Shown one piece after another: positions 35,617 through 43,747 of a DNA stretch of 64,000 nt. Source of the DNA: Alkalimarinus sediminis. Its GTDB lineage: Bacteria; Pseudomonadota; Gammaproteobacteria; Pseudomonadales; Oleiphilaceae. Where the stretch lies: the NCBI RefSeq assembly GCF_026427595.1, contig NZ_CP101527.1, positions 2,451,501 through 2,515,500 on the forward strand. The letters are read 5' to 3'. Positions within the stretch are counted from its first letter, which is position 1; every line of letters starts with the position of its first letter. The notes under the pieces were generated by a model. The model was given only the letters and a program-made list of their open reading frames with translations. It was not told where the DNA came from and did not search any database. Both the position numbers and the translations under genes were made by a program.

Positions 35617-37551
35617 ATGTGGTCACGACTTAGTATTCAACACAAAATTACAGCCATCACGGTGACTGTTTTAATCATTTCACTTGCAATCTCTGCGACT
35701 TTTAACAACTCCTCTTCACGGACCTTAATAAGTGACCGTTTAGAACACAAAGAGCTACCTTCTGTGCTGAGAGAGATTGGTAATAAGATAGAAAAAGAGA
35801 TATACGCCCCCATCAATGGATCTATGGCGATTGCTCAAAACGCTTACTTTCAGCGCTGGGTAGCCGCGGGAGAGCCTGCAACAGAACAGCAGGAAACCAT
35901 CGATTTCTTACTACAAACCAAGCAGACCACTAGCGCCAGTGTAGCATTCTACGTATCGAACATTAGTAATAACTACTACACCGAAAAAGGCGTCATCAAA
36001 CAGGTATCAAAAAACAACGAGCACGACCAGTGGTTCTACGGGTTTATCAAAGAAAATGCCAAATATACGATCAACCTAGACTATTTTGAAGGTGATGGGC
36101 CGCTGACGCTATTCGTTAACTACCCAGTCAGGCAGTCAGGTCAAGTTGTCGGCGCTGCGGGGCTAGGAATCAATGTAAACTTGCTCTCAGAGTTAATACA
36201 GCAGTTTAAGATAGAAAAAAGCGGCTACGTGTTTTTGGTTGATAGTAACGGCAAGGTGGTAATCCACCCAAATCGCGAGACCACCGACAAACCAATAACA
36301 ACAATAGCTGGCGTGGGAGACATTAGCGCCAAACTACTTAAGGGCAATGACATTAACCGAGTACACTATGAAACAGAAGGCTCAGCCTATGTTGCAGCTT
36401 CATCTCCCGTACCAAACCTCGATTACCGACTCGTCGCTGTTGTGCCAGAAGCCGAGTTGTATGAGTCTTTAAATGAAGCCTCCTTGAGGATTACTTTACT
36501 CACCCTCGCGATCATCACTGTATTTGCGGTTGTGGTCATGATGCTAGCCAAAACCATCTCATCTCCAATAAAAGCAACCGCTAACCTTTTAAAAGAAATA
36601 TCTGAAGGGGATGGAGATCTAACACAAACACTCAGAGTTACCTCTCAAGACGAAGTTGGTTCTTTGTGCGAAAGTTTTAACAACTTTGAAGATAAGCTAA
36701 GACATATTATTCAAGCGGTCTCACACCAGGCGGGATCTCTACTTGAGCTGAGCGAGCAAGTGAAGCGCAACGCTCAAAAAAGCTCCTCTGCGGTTGAGAG
36801 CCAGAAAGTTAATATAGAAAGCGTAGCTTCTGCCATCACTGAAATGGGCTCAACAATCCAAGAGATAGCGGGGAACGCCAATCAAGCAGCCAGTGCTGCG
36901 GCAGACACGAAGGACAAGTCAGAGCAAGGTCAAAAAGCTGTTCAGAACTCTATCGGAGAGATACAGCAGCTCTCTGAAGAGATCATAAACACCAGCGAAG
37001 TGATCGTAGACCTAGGCAAACAAACAGAACAGATCGGCAGTATCCTGGAAGTCATTCGCGGTATCTCAGAACAAACAAATTTACTCGCCTTAAACGCTGC
37101 AATTGAAGCTGCACGTGCAGGTGAACAAGGTCGAGGGTTTGCCGTGGTCGCAGACGAAGTACGAGGGCTTGCAGGGCGAACAGCAGAAAGCACCAATGAA
37201 ATTGAACGAATGATAGATGCACTACAAAAGGGCTCTAGCTCTGCGGTTAACGCGATGAAAAAAGGCGAAACTATGACTAAGGCAGGGGTAGAGAGCATTC
37301 ACGAAACGGGCAGTGTACTAACTGATATTTTTAATTCAGTCGATACTATTAATGATATCAACTTCCAAGTAGCGACAGCGACAGAAGAACAGAGCCAAGT
37401 TGTAGAAGAGATAACCCGTCATATTACACAAGTAGAAGAGATTAGTATGGGTACGTTAGACGCCGCCAACGAAGTGCGAGAGCTTTCAGATCAGCTATCG
37501 TCGCTTTCGACAGAGTTATCGAGTCTGATGTCTCAATTTAAAACAGAGTAA
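35617..37551 (+). CDS. methyl-accepting chemotaxis protein with dCache_1 sensor
   Basis: A 644-residue chemoreceptor. N-terminal helix about 10-30, double-Cache (dCache_1) domain about 35-285 ([19 protein letters not shown], then [17 protein letters not shown]), second helix about 290-312, HAMP with a DGDLTQ turn, and the signalling hairpin with [14 protein letters not shown] and [14 protein letters not shown]. The WFY...Y...D arrangement in the membrane-distal module resembles amino-acid-binding dCache sensors, but not all motif positions can be matched by eye. The stop lies 3 bases from the convergent periplasmic binding protein stop. Confidence 0.92.
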   Translation: MWSRLSIQHKITAITVTVLIISLAISATFNNSSSRTLISDRLEHKELPSVLREIGNKIEKEIYAPINGSMAIAQNAYFQRWVAAGEPATEQQETIDFLLQTKQTTSASVAFYVSNISNNYYTEKGVIKQVSKNNEHDQWFYGFIKENAKYTINLDYFEGDGPLTLFVNYPVRQSGQVVGAAGLGINVNLLSELIQQFKIEKSGYVFLVDSNGKVVIHPNRETTDKPITTIAGVGDISAKLLKGNDINRVHYETEGSAYVAASSPVPNLDYRLVAVVPEAELYESLNEASLRITLLTLAIITVFAVVVMMLAKTISSPIKATANLLKEISEGDGDLTQTLRVTSQDEVGSLCESFNNFEDKLRHIIQAVSHQAGSLLELSEQVKRNAQKSSSAVESQKVNIESVASAITEMGSTIQEIAGNANQAASAAADTKDKSEQGQKAVQNSIGEIQQLSEEIINTSEVIVDLGKQTEQIGSILEVIRGISEQTNLLALNAAIEAARAGEQGRGFAVVADEVRGLAGRTAESTNEIERMIDALQKGSSSAVNAMKKGETMTKAGVESIHETGSVLTDIFNSVDTINDINFQVATATEEQSQVVEEITRHITQVEEISMGTLDAANEVRELSDQLSSLSTELSSLMSQFKTE

Positions 37552-37554
37552 CGA

Positions 37555-38226
37555 CTAGGGAGCCAACGTGCCAAATAGTTTAGTTTGGCACTTGGTATTA
37601 TAATAAAAGCCTACCCCTGCTTCATGCAGAGTAGATGTAGAGATTTGCAGTTTATCCTTATTCAATTGCGCAACCGTACTTTCTGTGATGGTTTTTTGGT
37701 CGCCCAATACAAAATCAACTCGCTGCTTCAACAGCATCGACAACCCCTGCTCCATTGTCCCCACATACACCAGTCGCAAACCAGCCTCTACCATTTTGCT
37801 TTGGAGTACAGTCTGTGTTTTGGACCTCAGTAAAGCAACATACTTCCCCTCATATACTGAGAGGTCCTCCCATTCAAAGGCTTCGTTTCTGGTCACTCGT
37901 ATTAACGTAAGCCCCACTCTCTCGTCTGACAAGGGCACAAACTTGGCACCTTTGTAGTTTTGTTTTGGAGGATAAGTCGAAAGACACCAATAACCATCTT
38001 GAATCTCTTTGTCGGCACGAGCGGGGGGCAGAAAGCGGGGCTTAATATCAACCAATAAGTGCTCTTCGGCATAAGTATTCATTAAGCGGATAACATCTCC
38101 ATAACCCTCCATTTTTTTTGAAGTATAAGGTGGATACTCGACTGAAATCACATCGACCTGCGCTCTATTAGTCGCTGATACGTTTGATACTACGATAAAA
38201 AAGAGCAAAACACATTTAAGTTTCAT
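37555..38226 (-). CDS. periplasmic amino-acid-type substrate-binding protein
   Basis: About 223 residues with a signal peptide (KLKCVLLFFIVVSNVSA) and an SBP family-3-like fold: VEYPPYTSKKMEGYGDVIRLM at the start of lobe 1, GYWCLSTYPP, and GMEQGLSMLLKQRVDFVLGD-like hinge return. No transporter subunits accompany it, as in many stand-alone family-3 proteins of marine gammaproteobacteria. I use ATG 38226 because the 21 residues encoded upstream are not signal-like. Convergent with, and 3 bases from, the dCache receptor gene, so it could feed ligand to that receptor; that is only a context guess. Confidence 0.72.
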   Translation of the reverse strand: MKLKCVLLFFIVVSNVSATNRAQVDVISVEYPPYTSKKMEGYGDVIRLMNTYAEEHLLVDIKPRFLPPARADKEIQDGYWCLSTYPPKQNYKGAKFVPLSDERVGLTLIRVTRNEAFEWEDLSVYEGKYVALLRSKTQTVLQSKMVEAGLRLVYVGTMEQGLSMLLKQRVDFVLGDQKTITESTVAQLNKDKLQISTSTLHEAGVGFYYNTKCQTKLFGTLAP

Positions 38227-38408
38227 TATTCTATTGTGCCTATATTGAACTTTTGCACAACCATCGAGATGTTGTGCGTAACATAGCATTCAGCTTTGTT
38301 CATCCTAACATCACATCGGCCACAAGTTAAAGCCTGTGTGACAGCCCTCGCGACAAGGCAACCGCTCTGCCTAACGTTTGAAGTTAGATCTAATAACCTG
38401 ACAGTATG

Positions 38409-39224
38409 TCAGTGAGTGTAGACCCAATTAACACGCCCCATATCACATACTATAATCTGTGAGGTGACATCATCGCATTGAGATATGTCACGGGGTCTTA
38501 AAGTGCTTGGCTCAGATTTAACTACCATTGTTTTTTTATCTTTTTTGAGAAAACGATACATGGTTTCAAATCGCTCGCTAAAATCTACATTTTTAGCCTG
38601 CAAGTCATAAAAAGTGTGACAAAAACGCGCATAGCTCATGGTTGATGCGCCCAGCCCAATATCGACCATACGCTCAATGTAGCGCCCATAAACACCCGAC
38701 AAATAAAACTGAACCTCTTGCTCATCTTGGGCATCACCTCTATAGGGCGGCAGAGCCATTTTATACTTATCGTCTAACACACCTGGAGCTAAGCGACTAT
38801 TCGGTTCATTCATTTTTAGGTTAAAACGTCGCGTACCACATACAATAATATTCCCGCCTACGGTGCAGTTTGAAAATGAAACACTAGAAGCTTCGCTAAT
38901 CCTGCTTTCTAGCGGTTTAATGGTTGTTTTTTTAATACGCTCTGATTGAGTAGACTTGCTTAACCCTTGCTTTTGATGAACTGCGGCTTTGTTTGGCGAG
39001 TTTGGCAATGTTATTTTAAGCTTGGCCGCAGGGCGTTTTAGCAACAATTGTTGAACCGTAACATCATTGCGTCTGAAGTCTTCAAACCGCGGCAACCCTT
39101 TACCCTCTCCTTGCTCTACGATCTCGCAATAGATGCGCTCATAATCTGTTCGGGGTACACAGTTAGCCATAGCACTTATCGATAAAAACATCATTACTAA
39201 TACTAGAGTCGCCTTGATGTACAT
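38409..39224 (-). CDS. exported protein of unknown function with paired Cys motifs
   Basis: About 271 residues, signal peptide YIKATLVLVMMFLSISAMA then NCVPR. Function not recognised. Two segments resemble each other: NCTVGGNIIVCGTRR in the middle and QCDDVTSQIIVCDMGR at the C-terminus, both a Cys, five or six residues, IIVC and a basic end, suggesting repeated disulphide-closed turns. Between them is a helical region (YLSGVYGRYIERMVDIGLGA). An N-terminal basic linker (KSTQSERIKKTTIKP) is likely disordered. The ATG at 39224 is preferred to the GTG at 39236. Divergent from the EamA gene. Confidence 0.6.
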   Translation of the reverse strand: MYIKATLVLVMMFLSISAMANCVPRTDYERIYCEIVEQGEGKGLPRFEDFRRNDVTVQQLLLKRPAAKLKITLPNSPNKAAVHQKQGLSKSTQSERIKKTTIKPLESRISEASSVSFSNCTVGGNIIVCGTRRFNLKMNEPNSRLAPGVLDDKYKMALPPYRGDAQDEQEVQFYLSGVYGRYIERMVDIGLGASTMSYARFCHTFYDLQAKNVDFSERFETMYRFLKKDKKTMVVKSEPSTLRPRDISQCDDVTSQIIVCDMGRVNWVYTH

Positions 39225-39326
39225 ACTACAATTCACTATTGTCTAGAGGGTTACCAAAAAAGAGATCTCACCCTACCATTAAAGGCCGTCATCATTAATA
39301 TCCAGTCTCCCACTTTAGCTAAAAAC

Positions 39327-40184
39327 TTGCCTTTTATTGCGTTGATTGTTGCTACTTTTTTATGGGGTAGCTCTTTCATTGCATTAAAGATTGCCTTTGT
39401 TGAATTTCACCCCTCTCAGGTGATCTTCTTTCGCATGTTTGTGGCAACCCTCTGTTTTATGCTGATGTTTCGCCGGTTGGGCAAAATAGACTACCAAGCA
39501 GGTGACTGGAAATACCTGGTTGGCATGTGCCTGTTTGAACCTTGCCTCTATTTTGTTTTTGAATCAATCGCATTAAAAAACACTAGTGCATCCCAAGCAG
39601 GGGTTATCACCTCATTGCTGCCGCTTATGGTTGCGGTGGGCGCATACTTTTTCTTAAAAGAGCAGCTTAGTAAGAAAGCCATAGCGGGCTTTATTGTCGC
39701 AGTGTGTGGCGCTATTGCATTAAGCCTTTTAGGCAGTGAAACAGAACTCGCCCCTAACCCTGTTTTAGGTAACTTTTTCGAGTTTTTAGCCATGGCCTGC
39801 GCCTGTGGCTACACCCTCATTTTGAAGCATCTAACACTGCGTTATTCCGCCCTTTTTCTCACTGCCCTTCAGGCGGCCAGTGGTGCAGTATTCTTTCTCC
39901 CTGCAGCGTTGTGGTTTCCGTTCCCAGTTGAGTATTCAAGCAGTGGTGTTTTTGCCATGATCTATCTCGGTATCGCCGTATCCATTGGCGCATATGGTTT
40001 ATATAACTATGCCGTAAGTAAAATACCGGCATCACAGGCCACCGCCTACATTAACTTTATTCCGGTATTTACCATTATTATCGCCTTCTTTGTACTCGGT
40101 GAACGATTGAGTATTTGGGAAATAGCTGCCTGTGGGGTCATTGTTACTGGTATACTTTTGTCAAAATCTTCAACAAAAAATTAA
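39327..40184 (+). CDS. EamA/DMT-family transporter
   Basis: A 285-residue inner-membrane protein with ten predicted helices in two homologous EamA halves; LWGSSFIALK in helix 1 and ALKNTSASQAGVITSLLPL are family hallmarks. DMT exporters move amino acids, nucleobases or other metabolites; substrate unknown. The TTG at 39327 starts right at helix 1 but lacks a ribosome-binding site. The frame remains open upstream, where AAAGG at 39281-39285 precedes ATC/ATT codons at 39291 and 39294, so initiation at one of these would add 11-12 residues. The aroG start lies 68 bases beyond the stop. Confidence 0.85.
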   Translation: MPFIALIVATFLWGSSFIALKIAFVEFHPSQVIFFRMFVATLCFMLMFRRLGKIDYQAGDWKYLVGMCLFEPCLYFVFESIALKNTSASQAGVITSLLPLMVAVGAYFFLKEQLSKKAIAGFIVAVCGAIALSLLGSETELAPNPVLGNFFEFLAMACACGYTLILKHLTLRYSALFLTALQAASGAVFFLPAALWFPFPVEYSSSGVFAMIYLGIAVSIGAYGLYNYAVSKIPASQATAYINFIPVFTIIIAFFVLGERLSIWEIAACGVIVTGILLSKSSTKN

Positions 40185-40251
40185 TCCTATTGAGTGGTTC
40201 CGTTTAACCCGTTCAATCAAGGCATCCAGAAAAGAGAGTACGAGACAACAC

Positions 40252-41304
40252 ATGCATTACCAAACAGACGATATACGAATTAAAGAAATTAAAGAACTGC
40301 TACCCCCTATTGCACTGCTTGAGCGCTTCCCAGCCAGTGAAAAAGCAGCAAAAACGGTATTTCAAGGCAGAGAAGCGATACACCGAATACTTAACGATGA
40401 AGACAACCGTCTACTGGTAATCATTGGCCCTTGCTCTATTCATGACCCTAAAGCAGCAGTTGAGTATGGACAACGGTTACTCAAGTTAAGAGAGAAATAT
40501 AAAGATAGCCTTGATATTGTCATGCGAGTCTATTTTGAAAAGCCCCGTACAACCGTCGGCTGGAAAGGGCTCATCAATGACCCCTTTATGGATAACAGTT
40601 TTAAAATTAATGACGGCTTGCGAATCGGCCGAAAGCTGCTGTTAGATCTTAATGATATGGGCTTGCCAACCGCTACTGAATATCTCGATATGATTACCCC
40701 TCAGTATATGGCCGACCTTCTTAGTTGGGGTGCGATAGGTGCTCGTACCACCGAATCGCAAGTGCACCGCGAGTTAGCATCAGGGCTTTCATGCCCCGTA
40801 GGTTTTAAGAATGGCACCGATGGCACCACCAAAGTCGCGATTGATGCTATTGGCGCTGCAGCGGCTTCTCATCACTTTTTATCCGTCACCAAGTTTGGCC
40901 ACTCTGCCATTGTCGAAACAGCGGGCAACAAGGACTGTCATATTATTTTACGTGGCGGCAAAGCGCCTAATTATGATGCTGAAAGCGTCGCTAAGGTTGT
41001 CTCTGAACTTGAAACAGCCAAGCTACCTAAAAAGGTGATGATCGACTTCAGTCATGCCAACAGCAGCAAGCAGTTTAAAAAGCAGATGGATGTATGCAGC
41101 AATGTATGTGAGCAGATTAAATCTGGCGACAATACGATCTTTGGTGTGATGGTAGAAAGCCACTTAGTAGAAGGTAGACAAGACTTGGTCGGCAACAAAG
41201 CTGAAACTTATGGTCAGAGCATTACAGATGCCTGCATTGGTTGGGATGATACCGAGTCTCTAATAGCGCAATTAGCTGAAGCTTCGGCTGAGCGTGCTAA
41301 GTAA
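40252..41304 (+). CDS. aroG: 3-deoxy-7-phosphoheptulonate (DAHP) synthase
   Basis: A 350-residue type I-alpha DAHP synthase, catalysing condensation of phosphoenolpyruvate and erythrose 4-phosphate at the entry to the shikimate pathway. Near-identity to enterobacterial AroG is visible along the chain: RIKEIKELLPP at the start, IIGPCSIHDP, RVYFEKPRTTVGWKG, GARTTESQVHRELASGLS, FKNGTDGT and IDFSHANSSKQ. The metal-binding Cys in GPCS and His in FSHAN are present. Which aromatic amino acid inhibits it cannot be told by eye; overall it is closest to the Phe-sensitive AroG type. ATG 40252 matches the family N-terminus; the frame is open further upstream into the EamA stop region. Confidence 0.95.
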   Translation: MHYQTDDIRIKEIKELLPPIALLERFPASEKAAKTVFQGREAIHRILNDEDNRLLVIIGPCSIHDPKAAVEYGQRLLKLREKYKDSLDIVMRVYFEKPRTTVGWKGLINDPFMDNSFKINDGLRIGRKLLLDLNDMGLPTATEYLDMITPQYMADLLSWGAIGARTTESQVHRELASGLSCPVGFKNGTDGTTKVAIDAIGAAAASHHFLSVTKFGHSAIVETAGNKDCHIILRGGKAPNYDAESVAKVVSELETAKLPKKVMIDFSHANSSKQFKKQMDVCSNVCEQIKSGDNTIFGVMVESHLVEGRQDLVGNKAETYGQSITDACIGWDDTESLIAQLAEASAERAK

Positions 41305-41326
41305 TTAAACTTAAAGGCTCTACCCT

Positions 41327-41363
41327 GCTCCGAATGAGACCGTATAACTTCGGAGCGGTCTCA
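41327..41363. repeat. two interleaved inverted repeats after aroG
   Basis: GCTCCGAA (41327-41334) is complementary to TTCGGAGC (41349-41356), and the immediately adjoining TGAGACC (41335-41341) is complementary to GGTCTCA (41357-41363). The arms alternate a-b-a'-b' without gaps between a and b or a' and b', so only one stem can fully form at a time. No T tract follows. Confidence 0.7.
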
Positions 41364-41378
41364 CATAAGGGCTATCTC

Positions 41379-41414
41379 ATGTTGAAGCGGTATCACCTCG
41401 AGCCTGCTTCACAT
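41379..41414. repeat. further hairpin after aroG
   Basis: ATGTTGAAGC (41379-41388) pairs with GCTTCACAT (41406-41414) with one bulged T, around a 17-base loop. With the interleaved repeats just upstream it makes the aroG 3' region unusually structured. Confidence 0.5.
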
Positions 41415-41557
41415 TGGAGTTATCGTCATTCCCGCTGATAAGGTGAATTGCGAAACAAGAGCGCGCACCCGAATGGGTGGTAATCCACAGGTTTGAAACA
41501 TTGAATCTGCGCCTTCACGAAAGATTAAGCATTGGATATCTTAAAGTGGGTGTTAAA

Positions 41558-41959
41558 TTACCTAGCGTCAACCAAGCTAGACTTTGCGTTCGGAAACTCT
41601 CGACTACTCCACCAAATACACATAATCAACAGCACCTGAATCACTAATCTCACAGATAGCGCCCATTCAGGTACATCAGGATACATCTGTGGGTTTAGCC
41701 ACATATGAATATTGGCGGGCGTTACGCACAGTGTTAATAGTATTAGCCCATTGGCCGCCCACTTTCGGGTAGCAGCTAGCAGCAACCCTAGCGCCCCTAA
41801 GATCTCAAACACACCGCTTATATAGACAGCTTCATAATGCATGGGAAATGAAGGCGGCATAATATTTACGAAAAACTCAGTATGGGTAAAGTGGCCTATT
41901 CCTCCCCCCATAAACCAAAAAAATACAAACGCCAGCCCCGCTATCTTCCATTTATTCAT
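41558..41959 (-). CDS. DoxX-family membrane protein
   Basis: A 133-residue integral membrane protein with four predicted helices. The pattern GIGHFTHTEFFVNIMPP, followed by GVFEILGALGLLL and WLNPQMYPDVPEWAL, is characteristic of the DoxX-like family of small quinone- or redox-associated membrane proteins. Specific function unknown. Divergent from the NYN gene; intergenic spacing 131 bases. Confidence 0.8.
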   Translation of the reverse strand: MNKWKIAGLAFVFFWFMGGGIGHFTHTEFFVNIMPPSFPMHYEAVYISGVFEILGALGLLLAATRKWAANGLILLTLCVTPANIHMWLNPQMYPDVPEWALSVRLVIQVLLIMCIWWSSREFPNAKSSLVDAR

Positions 41960-42090
41960 CTATATTCTCTGCAGTTAGATTATCTAATAGGTTAAAGTGC
42001 CCTTATACTAACAGTGTTTGTTCTGAACTTTGTGCATCTATCGCATAAAATGGCATTTTTGTACCACTTAAAATAATCTAAGAGCCTTTC

Positions 42091-42582
42091 ATGTCTCCTA
42101 AAATTGCATTGTTCGTAGATGTTCAAAATATCTACTACACCGTTCGACAAGCCTATCGGGCGCAGTTCAACTACACCGAATTCTGGAAAGAAGTAAGTCA
42201 AAAAGGTGAAATAGTGGCTGCTTACGCCTATGCCATAGATCGCGGTGACCCAAAGCAACGAAGCTTTCAGAACTTTTTAAAACAACTAGGATTCGAGGTA
42301 AAACTCAAACCCTATATTCAGAGAAGTGACGGCTCAGCTAAAGGCGATTGGGATGTGGGTATCGCCCTTGATGCCTATGAGGCCGCCAGTGAAGTCGATA
42401 CAGTCGTACTGGCTTCAGGTGACGGTGACTTTGATCTATTGGCTCTTAAAGTAAGAGCGCGATTCGACACTCGATTTGAGGTATATGGTGTACCCTCACT
42501 AACAGCCAATTCAATTATTGATGCCGCCAGTCACTTCAATCCTATTTATGAGCCCTTATTGATGAACCAGCAAAGCAGATAA
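42091..42582 (+). CDS. NYN-domain (LabA/DUF88-like) protein
   Basis: A 163-residue PIN-like NYN protein. The acidic residues expected at the metal site are FVDVQN near the N-terminus, GDWDVGIALD in the middle and ASGDGDFDLL towards the C-terminus, all intact, so a Mg-dependent RNase activity is plausible. LabA-type proteins have been linked to gene-expression feedback in cyanobacteria; in gammaproteobacteria the role is unknown. The C-terminal helix region is short and no OST-HTH domain follows. It faces the FHA gene in a convergent arrangement. Confidence 0.85.
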   Translation: MSPKIALFVDVQNIYYTVRQAYRAQFNYTEFWKEVSQKGEIVAAYAYAIDRGDPKQRSFQNFLKQLGFEVKLKPYIQRSDGSAKGDWDVGIALDAYEAASEVDTVVLASGDGDFDLLALKVRARFDTRFEVYGVPSLTANSIIDAASHFNPIYEPLLMNQQSR

Positions 42583-42627
42583 AAGAGACGACCATCACGG
42601 TTACGTCTTAATCTATATCGGATTCTA

Positions 42628-42978
42628 TTATTCCAATAGGTAGGCTGTTTTCTCTAGCTCATTCTCGGTTTCATCAATAAACTTAAAGGTGTTCCAAGCA
42701 ATACGAACAACGTCGTTGTTATTAAGACGCTGCCGTGCTTTAACAGGTAAGTCATTCACAAAAGTGCCATTGGTACTATCTTTGTCCTCAATATAGCAAT
42801 CAATAACGCCATCTAAATACTGGTTTTTCTCAACATCAATTTTGGCGTGCTCGCCACTAACCGATATCTCATTTATTTGAATATCATTACTTGGATGTCG
42901 ACCTACGTTGGTGCATCCACTACTCAGCTCAAAGGTATTGGTAACTACATCATCAACCAACTGCACTAGCACTGCCAT
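42628..42978 (-). CDS. FHA-domain protein
   Basis: A 116-residue stand-alone forkhead-associated domain that binds phosphothreonine peptides. Conserved positions are visible: VGRHPSNDI, the SGEHAKI loop and DSTNGTFVND. It is the last gene of a three-gene leftward operon, 22 bases after the PP2C phosphatase, which follows the Ser/Thr kinase. It probably reads phosphorylation set by that kinase and removed by that phosphatase. Confidence 0.88.
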   Translation of the reverse strand: MAVLVQLVDDVVTNTFELSSGCTNVGRHPSNDIQINEISVSGEHAKIDVEKNQYLDGVIDCYIEDKDSTNGTFVNDLPVKARQRLNNNDVVRIAWNTFKFIDETENELEKTAYLLE

Positions 42979-43000
42979 ACTTCACCTCTAATCTACTTAA

Positions 43001-43747
43001 TTACTGTCGGCGCACCATGATGACCGACACATTATCATTTGCTTTATTGTTAATACTCTCATCAATCAAACACTCAACTTGGTGCTTAATCGATTTTTCC
43101 TGTGAGATGATCGAAGGCCATTTTTCAGCGTCTACCGCGCCTGTTAACCCATCTGAACACAAGATTAATATGTCATCTCTACTGATAAAAATCTGCTGGA
43201 TGTCGGCCAATACTTCTGGCTCTGTACCCACTGCTTTAGTTAGTACGTTTCTAAAAGGAATACGCGGGATTTCACTTTCTGTGATCGAGCCATCGTCAAC
43301 CATAGCCTGAGCGACGGTGTCGTCTTTGGTCATCTGTTTAACGGTGTCAGCAGAGAGGCGGTAACAACGGGAATCACCAACATTTGCAATAAAAGCCTCG
43401 TCTCCTAACACCCACAAAACCAGCAATGTGGTACCCATGCGGGATAACGACTCTTCTTGTTCCCGCATACTTCTAACTTGGCAATTTGCCTCAGAAACCG
43501 CGCTATTTAATGCATCAATCAATTCAGTTACTTTTATATTATCTTGCTCCAACAAAGGAGATAGTTGTTTCATGCAAGTATCAACAGCTGTCTTGCTCGC
43601 GATATCTCCTCCCTGTTGACCGCCTATCCCATCAGCTAGAATGGCAAGTACATTACGCCCGTTGTTCGATTGCCGCCACGCAATAGCATCTTCATTGCGC
43701 CTTCTTGTAAAGCCGATATCTGACTCACCGTACACTAGGAGGCTCAC
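43001..43747 (-). CDS. PP2C-family serine/threonine phosphatase
   Basis: A 248-residue soluble PPM/PP2C phosphatase. Metal-binding and catalytic motifs are RRRNEDA, LAILADGIGGQQGGD, NVGDSRCYRL, LCSDGLTGAV and NDNVSVIMV. It needs Mn or Mg and removes phosphate from Ser/Thr, presumably reversing the kinase encoded directly upstream, whose stop overlaps this start by 4 bases (ATGA), a sign of translational coupling. Confidence 0.92.
   Translation of the reverse strand: MSLLVYGESDIGFTRRRNEDAIAWRQSNNGRNVLAILADGIGGQQGGDIASKTAVDTCMKQLSPLLEQDNIKVTELIDALNSAVSEANCQVRSMREQEESLSRMGTTLLVLWVLGDEAFIANVGDSRCYRLSADTVKQMTKDDTVAQAMVDDGSITESEIPRIPFRNVLTKAVGTEPEVLADIQQIFISRDDILILCSDGLTGAVDAEKWPSIISQEKSIKHQVECLIDESINNKANDNVSVIMVRRQ

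Noticed and set aside
41327-41363. H-type RNA pseudoknot after aroG
   Set aside because: The arms alternate as in a pseudoknot, but the two crossing loops would have zero length, which cannot span the stems; alternative hairpins are more realistic.
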